Shown here: piece after piece, positions 43,706-53,767 of the stretch | Position numbering within the stretch: the stretch's first letter is position 1 | How the letters are laid out: each line of letters begins with the position of its first letter | DNA from: Corynebacterium meitnerae | Lineage (GTDB): Bacteria; Actinomycetota; Actinomycetes; Mycobacteriales; Mycobacteriaceae | Reading direction: 5' to 3' | Assembly (NCBI RefSeq): GCF_027570075.1 | Contig: NZ_JAKMUS010000002.1 | Location: 159,810-223,809 of the forward strand | Length of the DNA stretch: 64,000 nucleotides | Made by a program: the position numbers and the translations under genes | The notes under the pieces: generated by a model | What the model was told of the DNA's origin: nothing | The model's input: only the letters and a program-made list of their open reading frames with translations | Databases searched by the model: none

Positions 43706-44434
43706 CTAGAAGGTCAAGAACGGTGCCACCGTTACAACCACGATCAGCAGGACCATCGTGTAGATGTACCGTTTTACCGGCGCGTGAGCCCAGTTCAGAT
43801 CCACCTTGCTTTGGTTGAAGGGGGAGACCCAGGCCGCCATCGGATCGTTCGGTTTGTTGTAGAAACCCATGCCACCGCCGAAGCCGAAGAGCTTCTGACG
43901 GGCGCGCTCCTCATCATCGGTGGGCATGGCTTCCAGCTGGTTCGGCCAGCGGGAGATCTGAAGATAGGTGTATCCCGCTGCCGCGATGATGCTGATGATC
44001 AGCAGGATGATGGTCGCTGTGAGGTATCCCCGGTAGGTGGGGAAGGTGAGAGTGAACTGCATCAGACACATCGGCACCACGGTGGCCAACGCCAGCCATG
44101 CGAGGGAGCGCTCAGTGATGCTGAGCAGGGCGGCAGTCTTGTCGGCCGCGGTGTTGGAGAAGGGGATGGCCGGTTCCTCGGTAGCGACAGGAAATCGCAT
44201 GTGGGCAATAGCCGGCCGGGGTGCGGCGAACACCACGAGCACGAGGAGTAGCACGGAGTACCACACACCGAAGGTGGCGCTGGGCACGGACTTCGGCTCG
44301 GTCCGGTTGACTTCGCCGCCAGGTCCCACGTGTACGGGAATATTGTCCGGCGCAGCATCAATATTCAGCACGATCAACGCGAAGCTGAACAGCGCAAAAG
44401 CGACGGCGACACCATAAATAGTTCGGGAGGACAT
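43706..44434 (-). CDS. DUF1648 membrane protein
   Basis: 242 residues, about five transmembrane helices. The first loop NIPVHVGPGGEVNRTEPKS is the DUF1648 signature (IPxHxGxxGxxDxxxxK type). Near the C-terminus KLFGFGGGMGFYNKPNDPMAAWV resembles DUF5808, followed by a last helix. Such proteins occur near sensor or transport systems, but the function is unknown. The secreted nuclease follows after 10 bp. It is divergent from the AbiEi/DUF559-like gene. Confidence 0.75.
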   Translation of the reverse strand: MSSRTIYGVAVAFALFSFALIVLNIDAAPDNIPVHVGPGGEVNRTEPKSVPSATFGVWYSVLLLVLVVFAAPRPAIAHMRFPVATEEPAIPFSNTAADKTAALLSITERSLAWLALATVVPMCLMQFTLTFPTYRGYLTATIILLIISIIAAAGYTYLQISRWPNQLEAMPTDDEERARQKLFGFGGGMGFYNKPNDPMAAWVSPFNQSKVDLNWAHAPVKRYIYTMVLLIVVVTVAPFLTF

Positions 44435-44520
44435 AGAACAACTTTATCCGCGGAGGGAACCAAACCGGGGTCTAGGGCAGTCCAAGTAAGTGAGAACAAC
44501 GATTCACTAAAGGGGGACAT

Positions 44521-45405
44521 ATGAACGTGGATAGGGGAATAGGTTTGGTGGAAGGGCTCGTCGATAAGCGAAGAAGCGATGAGCACATGGTGGCAGTGAG
44601 CGCACTGCGTGCGATTAGTGCGGAGGTTCACCGTGGGTTGACCAGCTATGAAAAGCGCTGGCTGCGCGCGGCGGCCGTGGCACACAGCCATCCGAAGGCT
44701 GTGCTGACGGGGCGTGCGGCTGCGCGGCTGACCAACATGTGGGTTGTTGCGACTAGTGAAGAGACCGTGGAGCTCATGCTGCCCAGCGGTGGAGTGCCAC
44801 AACGGTCGCGGTGGGCGGAAGGGGTGAGCTACCACCGCGGCACCCTTGCACCACATGAGATTGGCTACATCGAAGCCTATGGCGGGTTCGCAGTGACCAC
44901 GCCTATCCGCACCGCGGTCGACATTGCTATCCGCCACGGATTCGCCGAAGGGCTCGTGGCATTCGACTGGCTGCTCGCATCGCGCACCACGACCCGCGAT
45001 GAACTGGAAGCCACCGTCGATGCGATGCGTGGCAAGAAGGGAGTGGCAGTGGTGCGGAAAGCTCTCGCGCACGCGGTGGCGAACTCGCAGTCGCCGTATG
45101 AAAGCTACGCGCGAGCTTTGCTGATTTGTGCTGGTCTGGCTCCGTCCACCCAAGCCCCTATCGGGCCGTACCTGGTAGATCTGCTGATCGGCCGGGTTGT
45201 CATCGAGGTCGACGGAGAAGTGAAATACGACGACGCCACCTATCGGCCGCTCGCGGAGACCCTCCGGCGTGAGCGTGAGCGGGAAGTGCAGATTCAGAAC
45301 AGTGGCTATGTGGTGCGCCGGGTGAAGCCGGCAGACCTGTTACGGGACCCAGATGGTTTCGTCGCGGGGGTCATGGCGGCATTGAGGGCTAACGGGTCCG
45401 TTTGA
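44521..45405 (+). CDS. AbiEi-like / DUF559-type protein
   Basis: 294 residues. The N-terminal two thirds resemble AbiEi-like proteins (a helix-turn-helix segment with AAVAHSHPKAVLTGRAAARL, then TTPIRTAVDIA). The C-terminal 100 residues show a Vsr/DUF559-like nuclease pattern: YLVDLLIGRVVIEVDGEVKYDD followed by REREREVQIQNSGYVVRR, with candidate catalytic Asp, Glu and Asp. No toxin or methylase partner is adjacent, so it is a stand-alone gene. AAAGGGGGACAT precedes the ATG. Its stop codon lies inside a 12-bp inverted repeat. The function is uncertain: regulator, antitoxin-like or nuclease. Confidence 0.65.
   Translation: MNVDRGIGLVEGLVDKRRSDEHMVAVSALRAISAEVHRGLTSYEKRWLRAAAVAHSHPKAVLTGRAAARLTNMWVVATSEETVELMLPSGGVPQRSRWAEGVSYHRGTLAPHEIGYIEAYGGFAVTTPIRTAVDIAIRHGFAEGLVAFDWLLASRTTTRDELEATVDAMRGKKGVAVVRKALAHAVANSQSPYESYARALLICAGLAPSTQAPIGPYLVDLLIGRVVIEVDGEVKYDDATYRPLAETLRREREREVQIQNSGYVVRRVKPADLLRDPDGFVAGVMAALRANGSV
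44559..44569 (+). repeat. CGTCGATAAGC site 11
   Basis: Within the AbiEi/DUF559-like gene, reading GTC GAT AAG, Val-Asp-Lys, followed by GAAGAAG. Confidence 0.8.
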
Positions 45406-45468
45406 CTATGGCGAGCGACGACGCCTAAAACCCCAGGTCAGTTTTGGCCTTCAGGTGCCATAGTCAAA
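45401..45468. repeat. 68-bp element with 12-bp perfect terminal inverted repeats
   Basis: TTTGACTATGGC (45401-45412) and GCCATAGTCAAA (45457-45468) are exact inverses; a second, inner pairing is possible between CCTAAAAC and GTTTTGG. The left arm contains the stop codon of the preceding gene. It may be a terminator for both convergent genes or a tiny mobile element. Confidence 0.7.
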
Positions 45469-45479
45469 CCGCTCAATAG

Positions 45480-46202
45480 CTAAACGACGAGCGTCAGCTG
45501 GTTCCCGTCCACTTCCACCGTCATGCCGGCGGCTTCGGTGATGGCGGCGACCCCTTCGATGTCGGTCACGGAGTCGGCGTCGGGCGCGGTGGCAAGGACG
45601 CGGGCGAGCTCACCCTTGTAATGCTTGTTGAAGTGGCTGACCACCTTCCGGGAGCCGTCTTCCTGCACCGACTCGACGCGGACGGTGATTGCGCCGGGAA
45701 CGGGGCCGAGCTGCTGGTAGGCACCGGAACGCATATCCACGATCAGATCGTCCACGGCGAGCAGAGCGTCGGTGATCGCAGAGCCCCAGCGGGCTTTCAT
45801 GGTGGGGGTACTGCGCTGAGACGGAAGCTTGGAGCCACCGGACAGCCGGTAGCGGGGGATCATGTCGCCGGCGCGGACCACGCCGAAAAGGGCGGAGCCG
45901 ATGGCCAGGCGTGCTAGGGCGGGGTCGGGGAGGGTGTCGGCGGACAACGCGTCGTAAAGCACGCCCGTGTAGCGGTAAATGGCGGGCATGACGGGCGCTG
46001 AGCGCAGTTCGAGGTTCTCTTCGGCTTCCTCGCGCTTGGTGGGGGGAAGCTTGAGAGCAGACATCATCTCATCGACCTCGAGTGCTGCGAGGTCATCCAT
46101 GATCTCGTCGCGGATCGGGTCGAGGGAAGGAAAGGACACGTCGATGCCGTCCATTTCGCCGCCGGGAGCTTTGGTTTCAGAAGGCGGAAGCACAATCAGC
46201 AT
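45480..46202 (-). CDS. yaaA: YaaA/DUF328 peroxide-stress protein
   Basis: 240 residues. YaaA family pattern [15 protein letters not shown] at the start, [34 protein letters not shown], and [15 protein letters not shown] near the end. In E. coli YaaA lowers free iron and limits DNA damage under H2O2. ATG 46202 is chosen over 46211 because TAGTTT lies 7 nt upstream. Divergent from proS with only 44 bp between the two start codons. Confidence 0.88.
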   Translation of the reverse strand: MLIVLPPSETKAPGGEMDGIDVSFPSLDPIRDEIMDDLAALEVDEMMSALKLPPTKREEAEENLELRSAPVMPAIYRYTGVLYDALSADTLPDPALARLAIGSALFGVVRAGDMIPRYRLSGGSKLPSQRSTPTMKARWGSAITDALLAVDDLIVDMRSGAYQQLGPVPGAITVRVESVQEDGSRKVVSHFNKHYKGELARVLATAPDADSVTDIEGVAAITEAAGMTVEVDGNQLTLVV

Positions 46203-46209
46203 GCCGTCC

Positions 46210-46239
46210 AAACTACATGCCGGCGGGCAGGGTTAAGAT
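46210..46239. promoter_or_regulatory. Divergent leaderless promoters of yaaA and proS
   Basis: Minus-strand -10 TAGTTT (46210-46215) and plus-strand -10 TAAGAT (46234-46239), 18 bp apart; each ends 7 nt before its start codon. Confidence 0.6.
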
Positions 46240-46246
46240 GACGGGC

Positions 46247-48025
46247 ATGATCACACGTTTGTCCACGCTGTTCCTGCGCACGCTGCGCGAAGACCCTGCC
46301 GATGCTGAAGTGCCCAGCCACAAGCTGCTGGTGCGCGCCGGGTATATCCGCCGTGCGGCGCCGGGCGTGTACTCGTGGTTGCCACTTGGTTTGCGGGCCG
46401 TGCGCAATATTGAGGAGATCGTGCGCGAGGAGATGAACGCGATCGGCGCGCAGGAGCTGCTGTTCCCGGCGCTGCTGCCGCGTGAGCCTTATGAGGCGAC
46501 CAACCGTTGGACGGAGTACGGCGATGACCTGTTCCGTCTGAAGGACCGCAAGGGCACGGACATGCTGCTGGGCCCGACGCATGAGGAGATGTTTACGCTT
46601 GCCGTGAAGGACCTGTACTCCTCGTACAAGGATTTCCCGGTGACGCTGTACCAGATTCAGACGAAGTACCGCGATGAGGCGCGTCCGCGCGCAGGCATTC
46701 TGCGTGGCCGTGAGTTCGTGATGAAGGACTCTTACTCCTTCGACATGTCCGACGAGGGCCTGGATGAGTCTTACGCGAAGCACCGTGGCGCGTACCAGCG
46801 GATCTTTGACCGCGTGGGCCTGAAGTATGAAATTTGCCAGGCCACGTCTGGTGCGATGGGTGGTTCCGCCTCCGAGGAATTCCTCGCATACTCGGATAAC
46901 GGCGAGGACACGTTCGTTGTCTCCACCGCGGGTGATTTCGCGGCGAATGTGGAGGCTGTGGTGACGGTACCGCCGGCAGAGCAGCCGATCGAGGGCCAGC
47001 CGGAAGCAGTCGTGCACGATACGCCGGCCTCGGAGACCATCGACACACTCGTTGAGTGGGCGAATAATGCGGGCGTGCTTATCGACGGGCGTGCGGTCGA
47101 AGCCTCCGACACCCTCAAGTGCATGGTTGTGAAGGTCAACGACCCGCGCCAAGTGGATGAGGATGGCAAGCCGGTCGGCCCGCAGCTGACTGGTGTGCTC
47201 ATCCCGGGTGACCGCGAGCTGGATGAGAAGCGCCTTGAGGCGTCCCTCGAGCCGGCCACCTTTGAGCTGGCCAGCGAGGAGGACTTCAAGAACAATTCCT
47301 TCCTGGTGAAGGGCTACGTTGGCCCGAAGGCACTCAATGCCAACGGCGTGAAGGTGTATGCCGATCCGCGCGTGGTTGCTGGTTCGTCCTGGATCACTGG
47401 TGCGGATGCGCCGCAGAAGCACGTTGTCGGCCTGGTGGCTGGCCGTGATTTCCAGGTGGACGAGTTCATCGAGGCAGCGGAGATTAAGGAAGGTGATCCG
47501 TCGCCAAGCGGCAACGGCACTGTGAAGCTGGCGCGCGGTATTGAGCTGGGCCACATCTTCCAGCTTGGCCGCAAGTACACCGAGGCGATGGATGTGCAGA
47601 TCCTCGACGAGAATGGCAAGCGTGCTGTGCCGACGATGGGGTCTTACGGCATCGGCGTGACCCGCATGCTTGCGGTGATTGCGGAGCAGACCCACGATGA
47701 GAAGGGGCTGGTCTGGCCGAAGGAGATCGCGCCGTACCAGGTGCACCTCGCCGTGGCCAACAAGGATGCGGCCGCGCTTGAAGAGGGTGAGCGCCTCGTG
47801 GGTGAGTTCGAGAAGGCCGGCATCGATGTGCTTTTCGACGATCGCCCGAAGGTCTCCCCAGGCGTCAAGTTCAAGGATGCTGAGCTCCTGGGCATGCCGT
47901 TCATTGTGATCCTCGGTCGTTCTTTCGCCGACGGCATCATTGAACTGCGTATCCGCGGTGGTGAAACGCTGGAGGTCCCGGCGGATCAGATCGTGGACAA
48001 GGTGCGCGAGCTGGTCAACGGCTAG
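46247..48025 (+). CDS. proS: Prolyl-tRNA synthetase
   Basis: 592-residue bacterial-type (long) ProRS of class II, with the editing INS domain inserted between motifs 2 and 3. Motif 1 region ([21 protein letters not shown]), motif 2 ([31 protein letters not shown]), [25 protein letters not shown], motif 3 ([12 protein letters not shown]) and a C-terminal anticodon-binding domain. ATG 46247 ([15 protein letters not shown]) matches the family and follows TAAGAT by 7 nt; the longer ORF starts upstream of that promoter. Its 3' end overlaps an opposing lipoprotein gene by 11 bp. Confidence 0.97.
   Translation: MITRLSTLFLRTLREDPADAEVPSHKLLVRAGYIRRAAPGVYSWLPLGLRAVRNIEEIVREEMNAIGAQELLFPALLPREPYEATNRWTEYGDDLFRLKDRKGTDMLLGPTHEEMFTLAVKDLYSSYKDFPVTLYQIQTKYRDEARPRAGILRGREFVMKDSYSFDMSDEGLDESYAKHRGAYQRIFDRVGLKYEICQATSGAMGGSASEEFLAYSDNGEDTFVVSTAGDFAANVEAVVTVPPAEQPIEGQPEAVVHDTPASETIDTLVEWANNAGVLIDGRAVEASDTLKCMVVKVNDPRQVDEDGKPVGPQLTGVLIPGDRELDEKRLEASLEPATFELASEEDFKNNSFLVKGYVGPKALNANGVKVYADPRVVAGSSWITGADAPQKHVVGLVAGRDFQVDEFIEAAEIKEGDPSPSGNGTVKLARGIELGHIFQLGRKYTEAMDVQILDENGKRAVPTMGSYGIGVTRMLAVIAEQTHDEKGLVWPKEIAPYQVHLAVANKDAAALEEGERLVGEFEKAGIDVLFDDRPKVSPGVKFKDAELLGMPFIVILGRSFADGIIELRIRGGETLEVPADQIVDKVRELVNG
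47077..47087 (-). repeat. CGTCGATAAGC site 12 (in proS)
   Basis: The coding strand reads CTT ATC GAC, Leu-Ile-Asp, in the editing-domain region. Confidence 0.8.
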
Positions 48026-48809
48026 CGTGGCCAGCCAGCAGGATGGCTAGTTCACGCCATTCGGGGGAATCCGCGTTCGCAGCCGCAGCGCGCCAGCGGG
48101 TGATGAGGTCGCTTTCAAGCGCGTCGACAAACGCCACGGCTTCCTCCGTCGTCGTCGGTGAACCGCCAGGCACCTCATAGCCAGCTTCGCGGGAGGGAAG
48201 CTCGGCGTTGGGGAAGGCGTGATGGAGGACAGCCAAACGCGCGTCATGGAGCACACGCAGCTCATCGATGCGCGCCTGGAGCGCATCATCGGCGTACGCG
48301 CTGGCGATGTCGAGTCCGAACTCCGCCGCGTACTCAGCGCTGATGAGCTGTTGTGCTGCCTCGAGCGCGTCGGTGTCCTTCTCGTTGATAGGAGTCGGGT
48401 TCTCGATGTCGAGTTGTGCGGTCGCGACAGCATCGATCGCCTGGGCAATGATCAGGTCGCGGGATTCTTCGGGGACTTTGCCCGCGGCTTCAGCGGTCTG
48501 GGTGACAAGCGCCCGAGCGTCACTGCTAGCGGGCAGGTCGGTGTCGCCGTACGTGACGTTGCACGAGGATGGCACCTGGCCGCTGTCATCGGTTCCGCAG
48601 AGCCGGCGTGCTTCTTCTTGGAGCTGTTCCGCGTGGGTGGCGCGGAGTTCGCTCCACTCGCCCTCGCCATCCATTCGATCGGCGGAGGCCTGCTTGGCCA
48701 GCTCCATGATTGTGCCGTTGGCGTGCGGGCCAAAGATGTCGACGGGGGAGCAGGCGGCTAGCGGCAGTGCGGCCGCGATGCAGATGATGGCGAGACGGGG
48801 GGACTTCAC
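48015..48809 (-). CDS. Lipoprotein, possibly DUF4439-like
   Basis: 264 residues from GTG 48809. Signal peptide with lipobox LAAC ([10 protein letters not shown]), then a helical, acidic domain ([54 protein letters not shown]) that resembles the ferritin-like DUF4439 fold. M. tuberculosis has a DUF4439 gene (Rv2844) at the same place beside proS; the match is by position and helical pattern only. A -10 TAGGGT lies 7 nt before GTG. Divergent from rimP with 38 bp between start codons. Confidence 0.75.
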   Translation of the reverse strand: MKSPRLAIICIAAALPLAACSPVDIFGPHANGTIMELAKQASADRMDGEGEWSELRATHAEQLQEEARRLCGTDDSGQVPSSCNVTYGDTDLPASSDARALVTQTAEAAGKVPEESRDLIIAQAIDAVATAQLDIENPTPINEKDTDALEAAQQLISAEYAAEFGLDIASAYADDALQARIDELRVLHDARLAVLHHAFPNAELPSREAGYEVPGGSPTTTEEAVAFVDALESDLITRWRAAAANADSPEWRELAILLAGHASR

Positions 48810-48816
48810 GTGGTCG

Positions 48817-48840
48817 ACCCTACCGGCCGGGAAGTACAGT
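48817..48840. promoter_or_regulatory. Divergent leaderless promoters of the lipoprotein gene and rimP
   Basis: Minus-strand TAGGGT (48817-48822) and plus-strand TACAGT (48835-48840), 12 bp apart, each 7 nt from its start codon. Confidence 0.6.
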
Positions 48841-48847
48841 GGCCTGC

Positions 48848-49402
48848 ATGGCATTCCCGAAAGTTGAAGAACTCACTGATCTCATCCGTCCCGTCACTGA
48901 CGCGCGCGGCTTTGACATTGAAAACGTGAAAACGGTCAAGGCTGGCAAGAAGTCGCAGGTTGTCGTCGCAGTTTCTGGTGATGAAGCGCCGACGCTGGAT
49001 CAGCTTGAAGAGGTGTCCAATGAGCTTTCGGAGCTTTTCGACGACGCCGAGGAACGCGGCACCGTCAACTTCGGTGCCGGCTACACCCTGGAAGTGACTA
49101 CCCCAGGCATTGATCTGCCGCTGACGGAGCTGCGCCACTGGCGCCGGAACCGCGGCCGGTTGGTCAAGGTTGGTGGGGAAACCTTCCGGGTAGGGCCGTG
49201 TGATGAGGCGACGGAGCAGGTGGTGCTCATCGTGCCGGTGAAGAAGGGTGAACCCGGTGTGCGCGTGGTTCCTATTTCGGATGTGTCGGGCGCAGTGGTA
49301 GAAATTGAGTTCAACACTCCGCCGCAAACAGAGATCGAATTGGCGGAGAAGTCTTTCGGCGAGGTTGCCGAGGACTCCACCACCGGGAAGGACGACAAGT
49401 GA
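48848..49402 (+). CDS. rimP: Ribosome maturation factor RimP
   Basis: 30S assembly factor. 184 residues: N-terminal domain (VEELTDLIRPVTDARGFDIENVKTV, LDQLEEVSNELSELFD, YTLEVTTPGIDLPLTELRHWRRNRGRLVKV) and C-terminal SH3-like domain. ATG 48848 follows TACAGT by 7 nt; the upstream in-frame start at 48839 overlaps the -10. It heads the conserved rimP-nusA-ylxR-infB-rbfA operon and overlaps nusA by 4 nt. Confidence 0.94.
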   Translation: MAFPKVEELTDLIRPVTDARGFDIENVKTVKAGKKSQVVVAVSGDEAPTLDQLEEVSNELSELFDDAEERGTVNFGAGYTLEVTTPGIDLPLTELRHWRRNRGRLVKVGGETFRVGPCDEATEQVVLIVPVKKGEPGVRVVPISDVSGAVVEIEFNTPPQTEIELAEKSFGEVAEDSTTGKDDK

Positions 49403-50436
49403 ATATTGACATTGCAGCGCTGAAATCCATTGAGAAGGAAGCCGGTATTCCGGTTGAGGATCTCTTGGGAACCATTGCTGCCGCTCTGCTGCACGCTTAC
49501 CGCGAGCACAAGAACGACGGCATCGCACCGACGCAGCCGGATGAGGGCTCCAAGGCACGCGTGGACATCGATACCGAAACCGGTGATGTCGCGGTGATCG
49601 TCAGCGAGTTGGACGAAGAGGGCAATGCCGTTTCTGAGTTCGATGACACCCCGGTGAATTTCTCCCGCGTGGGCACACTCGCTGTGCGCGACGCCATTCT
49701 GAAGCGTCTGCGCCAAGCGGAATCGCAGCGCGCTTTTGGTGAATACTCAGAGCTTGAGGGCAAGGTTGTCTCCGGTGTCGTGCAGCGTGATGCGATGGCG
49801 AATGCCCGCGGCATTGTTGTCGTGCAGTTGGGCACAGAGGCTGATCCACAGGACGGCATTCTGCTTCCGGCGGAACAGATCCCAGGTGAAAAGCTGGAGC
49901 ACGGCGACCGCGTGAAGGCTTACGTCGTCGGTGTTTCCGGTGGTGAGCGGGGTACGACGGTGAATCTGTCGCGCACGCACCCAGAGCTCGTCCGCGGCCT
50001 GTTCGCACTTGAGGTGCCTGAGGTAGCCGATGGGGCAGTGGAGCTGGTCTCCATTGCCCGTGAAGCTGGTCACCGCTCCAAGGTGTCTGTCAAGGGCGTG
50101 GCCAAGGGCATCAACGCCAAGGGCGCTTGCATTGGCCCGCGCGGTGCCCGCGTGACCAACATCATGGAAGAACTGGCGGGGGAGAAGATCGACATCGTCG
50201 ACTACTCCGATGATCCAGCCGTGTACGTGGGCAACGCGCTTGCCCCGTCCAAGGTGATCCGCGTGGAAGTTCTGGATCATGATGCCCAGACAGCAAAGGT
50301 CACGGTGCCGGACTACCAGCTCTCCTTGGCTATCGGCCGTGAAGGGCAGAATGCTCGCCTAGCGGCACGCCTTACCGGCTGGAAGATTGATATCCACTCG
50401 GATTCCGGTGTGGGTACTGCTGATCAGGCGGACTAA
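49399..50436 (+). CDS. nusA: Transcription termination/antitermination factor NusA
   Basis: 345 residues, the short actinobacterial form without C-terminal acidic repeats. N-terminal RNAP-binding domain, S1 domain (EGKVVSGVVQRDAM to VVGVSGGERGTTVNLSRTHP), KH1 (KGACIGPRGARVTNIMEELAGEKIDIV) and KH2 (SLAIGREGQNARLAARLTGWKIDI). It modulates pausing, termination and rRNA antitermination. GTG start in a GTGA overlap with rimP. Confidence 0.96.
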   Translation: MNIDIAALKSIEKEAGIPVEDLLGTIAAALLHAYREHKNDGIAPTQPDEGSKARVDIDTETGDVAVIVSELDEEGNAVSEFDDTPVNFSRVGTLAVRDAILKRLRQAESQRAFGEYSELEGKVVSGVVQRDAMANARGIVVVQLGTEADPQDGILLPAEQIPGEKLEHGDRVKAYVVGVSGGERGTTVNLSRTHPELVRGLFALEVPEVADGAVELVSIAREAGHRSKVSVKGVAKGINAKGACIGPRGARVTNIMEELAGEKIDIVDYSDDPAVYVGNALAPSKVIRVEVLDHDAQTAKVTVPDYQLSLAIGREGQNARLAARLTGWKIDIHSDSGVGTADQAD

Positions 50437-50513
50437 GCGAAGTAACAGTTCACGCAAAAGTGGCGTAAGGTGGTTCATTGGCTTCGATCTGGCAGAACTG
50501 CTGGGGTAGGGGT

Positions 50514-50524
50514 CGTCGATAAGC
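50514..50524 (+). repeat. CGTCGATAAGC site 13 (just before ylxR)
   Basis: Ends 4 nt before the ylxR ATG and continues GAAAATG. It occupies the place where a Shine-Dalgarno would be expected. Confidence 0.85.
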
Positions 50525-50528
50525 GAAA

Positions 50529-50840
50529 ATGAGCAAGAAACATGAACCAGTTCGCACGTGCATAGCCACGCGCCAACTGCTACCAGCAACGAAGCTCTTG
50601 CGCGTCGTCGTCGATCCAGATGATCCAACGCAGATTATCCCTGATCCCAAGCGGGTAATGCCGGGACGCGGAGCGTGGATTACTCCCACCCTCCATGCGT
50701 GTGAGCAGGCGGAATCGCGCCACGCCTTCGGGCGGGCCCTCCGCGTGTCTGCGAAAGTGGACACTAGCCGTGTACGCAAGTACATCGCCGATATGGAAAC
50801 CACCATGTCGGCTGGCAAAACAGTAAGTGAAAAGGACTAA
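50529..50840 (+). CDS. ylxR: YlxR family RNA-binding protein (DUF448)
   Basis: 103 residues with VRTCIATRQLLPATKLLRVV, PGRGAWITPTLHACEQA and a FGRALR segment. YlxR proteins are small nucleic-acid-binding proteins in the nusA-infB operon; in B. subtilis one has been reported to affect RNase P or transcription. ATG 50529 is preceded by the repeated 11-mer and not by a Shine-Dalgarno; GGGGTAGGGG 50502-50511 is too far to be ideal. The 129 bp to infB can form a hairpin from AGAGG/CCTCT arms and holds the infB ribosome binding site. Confidence 0.9.
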   Translation: MSKKHEPVRTCIATRQLLPATKLLRVVVDPDDPTQIIPDPKRVMPGRGAWITPTLHACEQAESRHAFGRALRVSAKVDTSRVRKYIADMETTMSAGKTVSEKD

Positions 50841-50969
50841 AGAACTGATGAGTCTTCAACCATGAAGCAGAAAATGCATCAGCGATGAACGTCATGACCA
50901 TCGTCTAGAGGTCGCTCGCGTAGCTCTTCAAGCTGCCGTGCCGCCTCTAGCCTGACCAAGAGGAGACAC

Positions 50970-53753
50970 GTGCCCGGAAAGCTACGCGTTCACGAACTGG
51001 CAAAACAGCTCGGCGTAACAAGTAAGGAACTACTCGCCACCCTGAAAGAGGAAGGCGAGTTCGTCAAGACTGCTTCTTCCACCATCGAACCCCCGGTGGT
51101 GAAGAAGATGATTGCGCTCTACGAAGAGCGCGGTGCCGCTGCCGGCGACGCGAAGGATGAAAAGGCTGAGAAGAAGCCCGCGCCTGCAAAGGCATCGTCC
51201 ACTAAGGCTGCAGAGGCCCCGAAGACACCAGCGGCGAAGAAGCCGGCTGCCGCAAAGCCAGCCGCGCCGAAGCCAGCCGCTCCGAAACCAGCTGCGCCGA
51301 AGCCGGCTGCACCGAAACCGGCAGAGGCTGCAAAGCCTGCTGCCCCCAAGCCGGCTGCGCCAGGCCCGAAGCCTGCAGCGCCGAAACCGGCTGCAAAGAG
51401 CGATGCTGCATCCGCGATGCCGCGTCCGATGCCCAAGCCGGGTGGCCGTCCGCGTGTGGCCAACAACCCGTTCTCGTCCAACACCGGTGGCCCGCGTCCG
51501 CAGCCGCGTCCAGGTGGCAACCGTGGTGGCGGTGCCGGTGCTGGCGGCGGTCAGCGCCGTGGCCAGGGCGGCCAGGGTGGACAGGGCCAGCGTGGTGCAG
51601 GTGCACCCCGTCCAGGCGCACCACGTCCGGGCGCACCGAGCCCGGCAGATATGGCTAATGCGCCGAGCCCAGGCCAGATGCCGTCGCGTGCTGCTACACG
51701 TGGTGGCGGCCGTGGCCGTGGTCAGGGTGGCAGCGGTGGCGGCCGTGGTCGTGGCCACGGCGGACCGGGCGCACCGGGTGGTTTTGGCGGTCCCGGTGGC
51801 GGGTTCCGCGGCCGTGGCGGTCGTCGCGGTGGCACTGCCGGTGCTTTCGGTCGCCCAGGTGGCGCACCTGGCCGCGGACGCAAGTCCAAGCGCCAGAAGC
51901 GTAATGAGTACGAGGAGATGCACGCACCGAACGTCGTTGGTGGCGTTCGCCTGCCGGATGGTGGCGGCAAGACCGTTCGCCTGCGCCAGGGTGCAACTCT
52001 GTCTGACTTGGCAGAGAAGATTGGTACCGAGGCATCGAATCTCGTCCAGGCTCTGTTCAACCTCGGCGAGATGGTGACGGCAACGCAGTCTGTCTCCGAG
52101 GACACCCTGCAGCTGCTGGGTGCGGAGATCAACTACGAAGTCCAGATCGTCTCCCCTGAGGATGAGGACCGTGAGCTGCTCGAGTCCTTCGATCTGCAGT
52201 TCGGTGAGGACGAGGGCGGCGAAGAAGCGCTTGAGCAGCGTCCGCCGGTCGTGTCCGTCATGGGTCACGTTGACCACGGTAAGACCCGCCTGCTGGACTC
52301 CATCCGCAACGCCAATGTTGGCCGCGGTGAGGCTGGCGGTATTACCCAGGGCATCGGTGCGTACCAGACTGAGGTCACCCTCGATGGTGAGAAACGCAAG
52401 ATCACCTTCCTGGATACCCCGGGCCACGAGGCGTTTACCGCCATGCGTGCCCGTGGTGCGAAGTCCACGGACCTGGCCATCCTCGTCGTCGCAGCTGATG
52501 ACGGCGTGATGCCGCAGACCGTGGAAGCTATCAACCACGCGAAGGCTGCTGATCTGCCGATCGTGGTTGCTGTGAACAAGGTGGATAAGCCTGAAGCTCA
52601 GCCGGACAAGATCCGTGGCCAGCTCACCGAGTACGAACTCGTGCCGGAGGAGTACGGCGGTGACACCATGTTCATCGACATCTCTGCGAAGAACGGCACC
52701 GGTATCGATGAGCTGTTGGAGGCTGTCCTGCTCACCGCAGACGCAGCTCTTGAGCTCACCGCGAACCCGGACATGGATGCGCAGGGTCTGTCCATCGAGT
52801 CTCACCTCGACCGTGGCCGTGGTCCTGTGTCCACCGTCATCGTCCAGCGCGGTACCCTCCGCGTCGGCGATTCCATCGTGGTGGGCGGCAACTTCGGTCG
52901 CGTCCGCCGCATGGTTGACGAGTGGGGCAATGACGTGGAAGAGGCAGGCCCGTCCTGCCCGGTCCAGGTCCAAGGCCTCAACGGTGTGCCGGGTCCTGGT
53001 GACAACCTGCTCGTGGTCGAGGATGACCGCGTGGCTCGCCAGATCGCTGCACAGCGTGACGCCCGTCAGCGTGCCGCTATGCAGGCGCGCAAGAAGAAGC
53101 GCGTGTCCCTGGAGAACCTGGACCAGGCTCTCAAGGAGACGAACACGCTCAACCTCATCCTCAAGGGCGACAACGCCGGTTCGGTGGAAGCCCTGGAGGA
53201 GGCGCTGCTCAAGATCGAGATCGACGACGAGGTGGATGTGAACATCATCGACCGTGGCGTCGGTGCGGTCACGCAGACCAACGTCACGCTCGCTGCTGCG
53301 TCGGACGCCGTCATCGTGGCGTTCAACGTCCGCTCCGATGGCAAGGCGACGGAGGAAGCCAACGAGGAGGGCGTGGAGATCCGCTACTACTCGGTGATCT
53401 ACCAGGTCATCGAGGACGTCGAGGCCGCTCTCAAGGGCATGCTCAAGCCGGTCTACGAGGAGCGCGACCTGGGTACCGCGGAGATCCGCCAGATCTTCAA
53501 GGCATCCGCTGTGGGTCTCATCGCTGGTTGTATGGTCACCACCGGCAGCGTCAAACGTGGTGCGAAGCTGCGTCTCGTGCGCGATGGCAACGTGATCACG
53601 CCGGACGCAACCATCACCTCCCTGCGCCGGGAGAAGGACGATGTCACCGAAGTGGCCAAGGGCTACGAGTGCGGTATGGTCCTGTCCTACCCGGATATCC
53701 AGGTGGGCGATGAAATTCAGGCCTACGAAATGGTCGAGGTACCAAGGACGTAG
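50970..53753 (+). CDS. infB: Translation initiation factor IF-2
   Basis: 927 residues. N-terminal IF2_N helix ([39 protein letters not shown]), then a low-complexity linker of KPAAP repeats (about 60-145) and a Gly/Arg-rich stretch (about 150-310), a second IF2_N-like helix region, the G domain with [12 protein letters not shown] near 432, [11 protein letters not shown] and NKVDKP near 535, then beta-barrel and C-terminal domains binding fMet-tRNA. GTG 50970 has AGAGGAGACAC directly upstream. The transcript ends at a hairpin built from two copies of the repeated 11-mer. Confidence 0.96.
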   Translation: MPGKLRVHELAKQLGVTSKELLATLKEEGEFVKTASSTIEPPVVKKMIALYEERGAAAGDAKDEKAEKKPAPAKASSTKAAEAPKTPAAKKPAAAKPAAPKPAAPKPAAPKPAAPKPAEAAKPAAPKPAAPGPKPAAPKPAAKSDAASAMPRPMPKPGGRPRVANNPFSSNTGGPRPQPRPGGNRGGGAGAGGGQRRGQGGQGGQGQRGAGAPRPGAPRPGAPSPADMANAPSPGQMPSRAATRGGGRGRGQGGSGGGRGRGHGGPGAPGGFGGPGGGFRGRGGRRGGTAGAFGRPGGAPGRGRKSKRQKRNEYEEMHAPNVVGGVRLPDGGGKTVRLRQGATLSDLAEKIGTEASNLVQALFNLGEMVTATQSVSEDTLQLLGAEINYEVQIVSPEDEDRELLESFDLQFGEDEGGEEALEQRPPVVSVMGHVDHGKTRLLDSIRNANVGRGEAGGITQGIGAYQTEVTLDGEKRKITFLDTPGHEAFTAMRARGAKSTDLAILVVAADDGVMPQTVEAINHAKAADLPIVVAVNKVDKPEAQPDKIRGQLTEYELVPEEYGGDTMFIDISAKNGTGIDELLEAVLLTADAALELTANPDMDAQGLSIESHLDRGRGPVSTVIVQRGTLRVGDSIVVGGNFGRVRRMVDEWGNDVEEAGPSCPVQVQGLNGVPGPGDNLLVVEDDRVARQIAAQRDARQRAAMQARKKKRVSLENLDQALKETNTLNLILKGDNAGSVEALEEALLKIEIDDEVDVNIIDRGVGAVTQTNVTLAAASDAVIVAFNVRSDGKATEEANEEGVEIRYYSVIYQVIEDVEAALKGMLKPVYEERDLGTAEIRQIFKASAVGLIAGCMVTTGSVKRGAKLRLVRDGNVITPDATITSLRREKDDVTEVAKGYECGMVLSYPDIQVGDEIQAYEMVEVPRT

Positions 53754-53767
53754 GTGTGGGCTGTAAG

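Noticed and set aside
44559..44569. The 11-mer as a KOPS or Chi site.
   Set aside because: Those are strongly skewed to one strand on a replichore; here copies are 9 on plus and 8 on minus, intermixed over the window.
51100..51900. Repetitive KPAAP and Gly/Arg codons in infB could be taken for a DNA repeat array.
   Set aside because: This is the normal low-complexity linker of actinobacterial IF2; the repeat is in protein sequence and the codons vary.
51030..52973. A 647-codon open frame on the minus strand across infB.
   Set aside because: It is the antisense shadow of a GC-rich, low-complexity gene; the composition (Thr/Ala/Arg runs) is not protein-like and it has no ribosome binding site.
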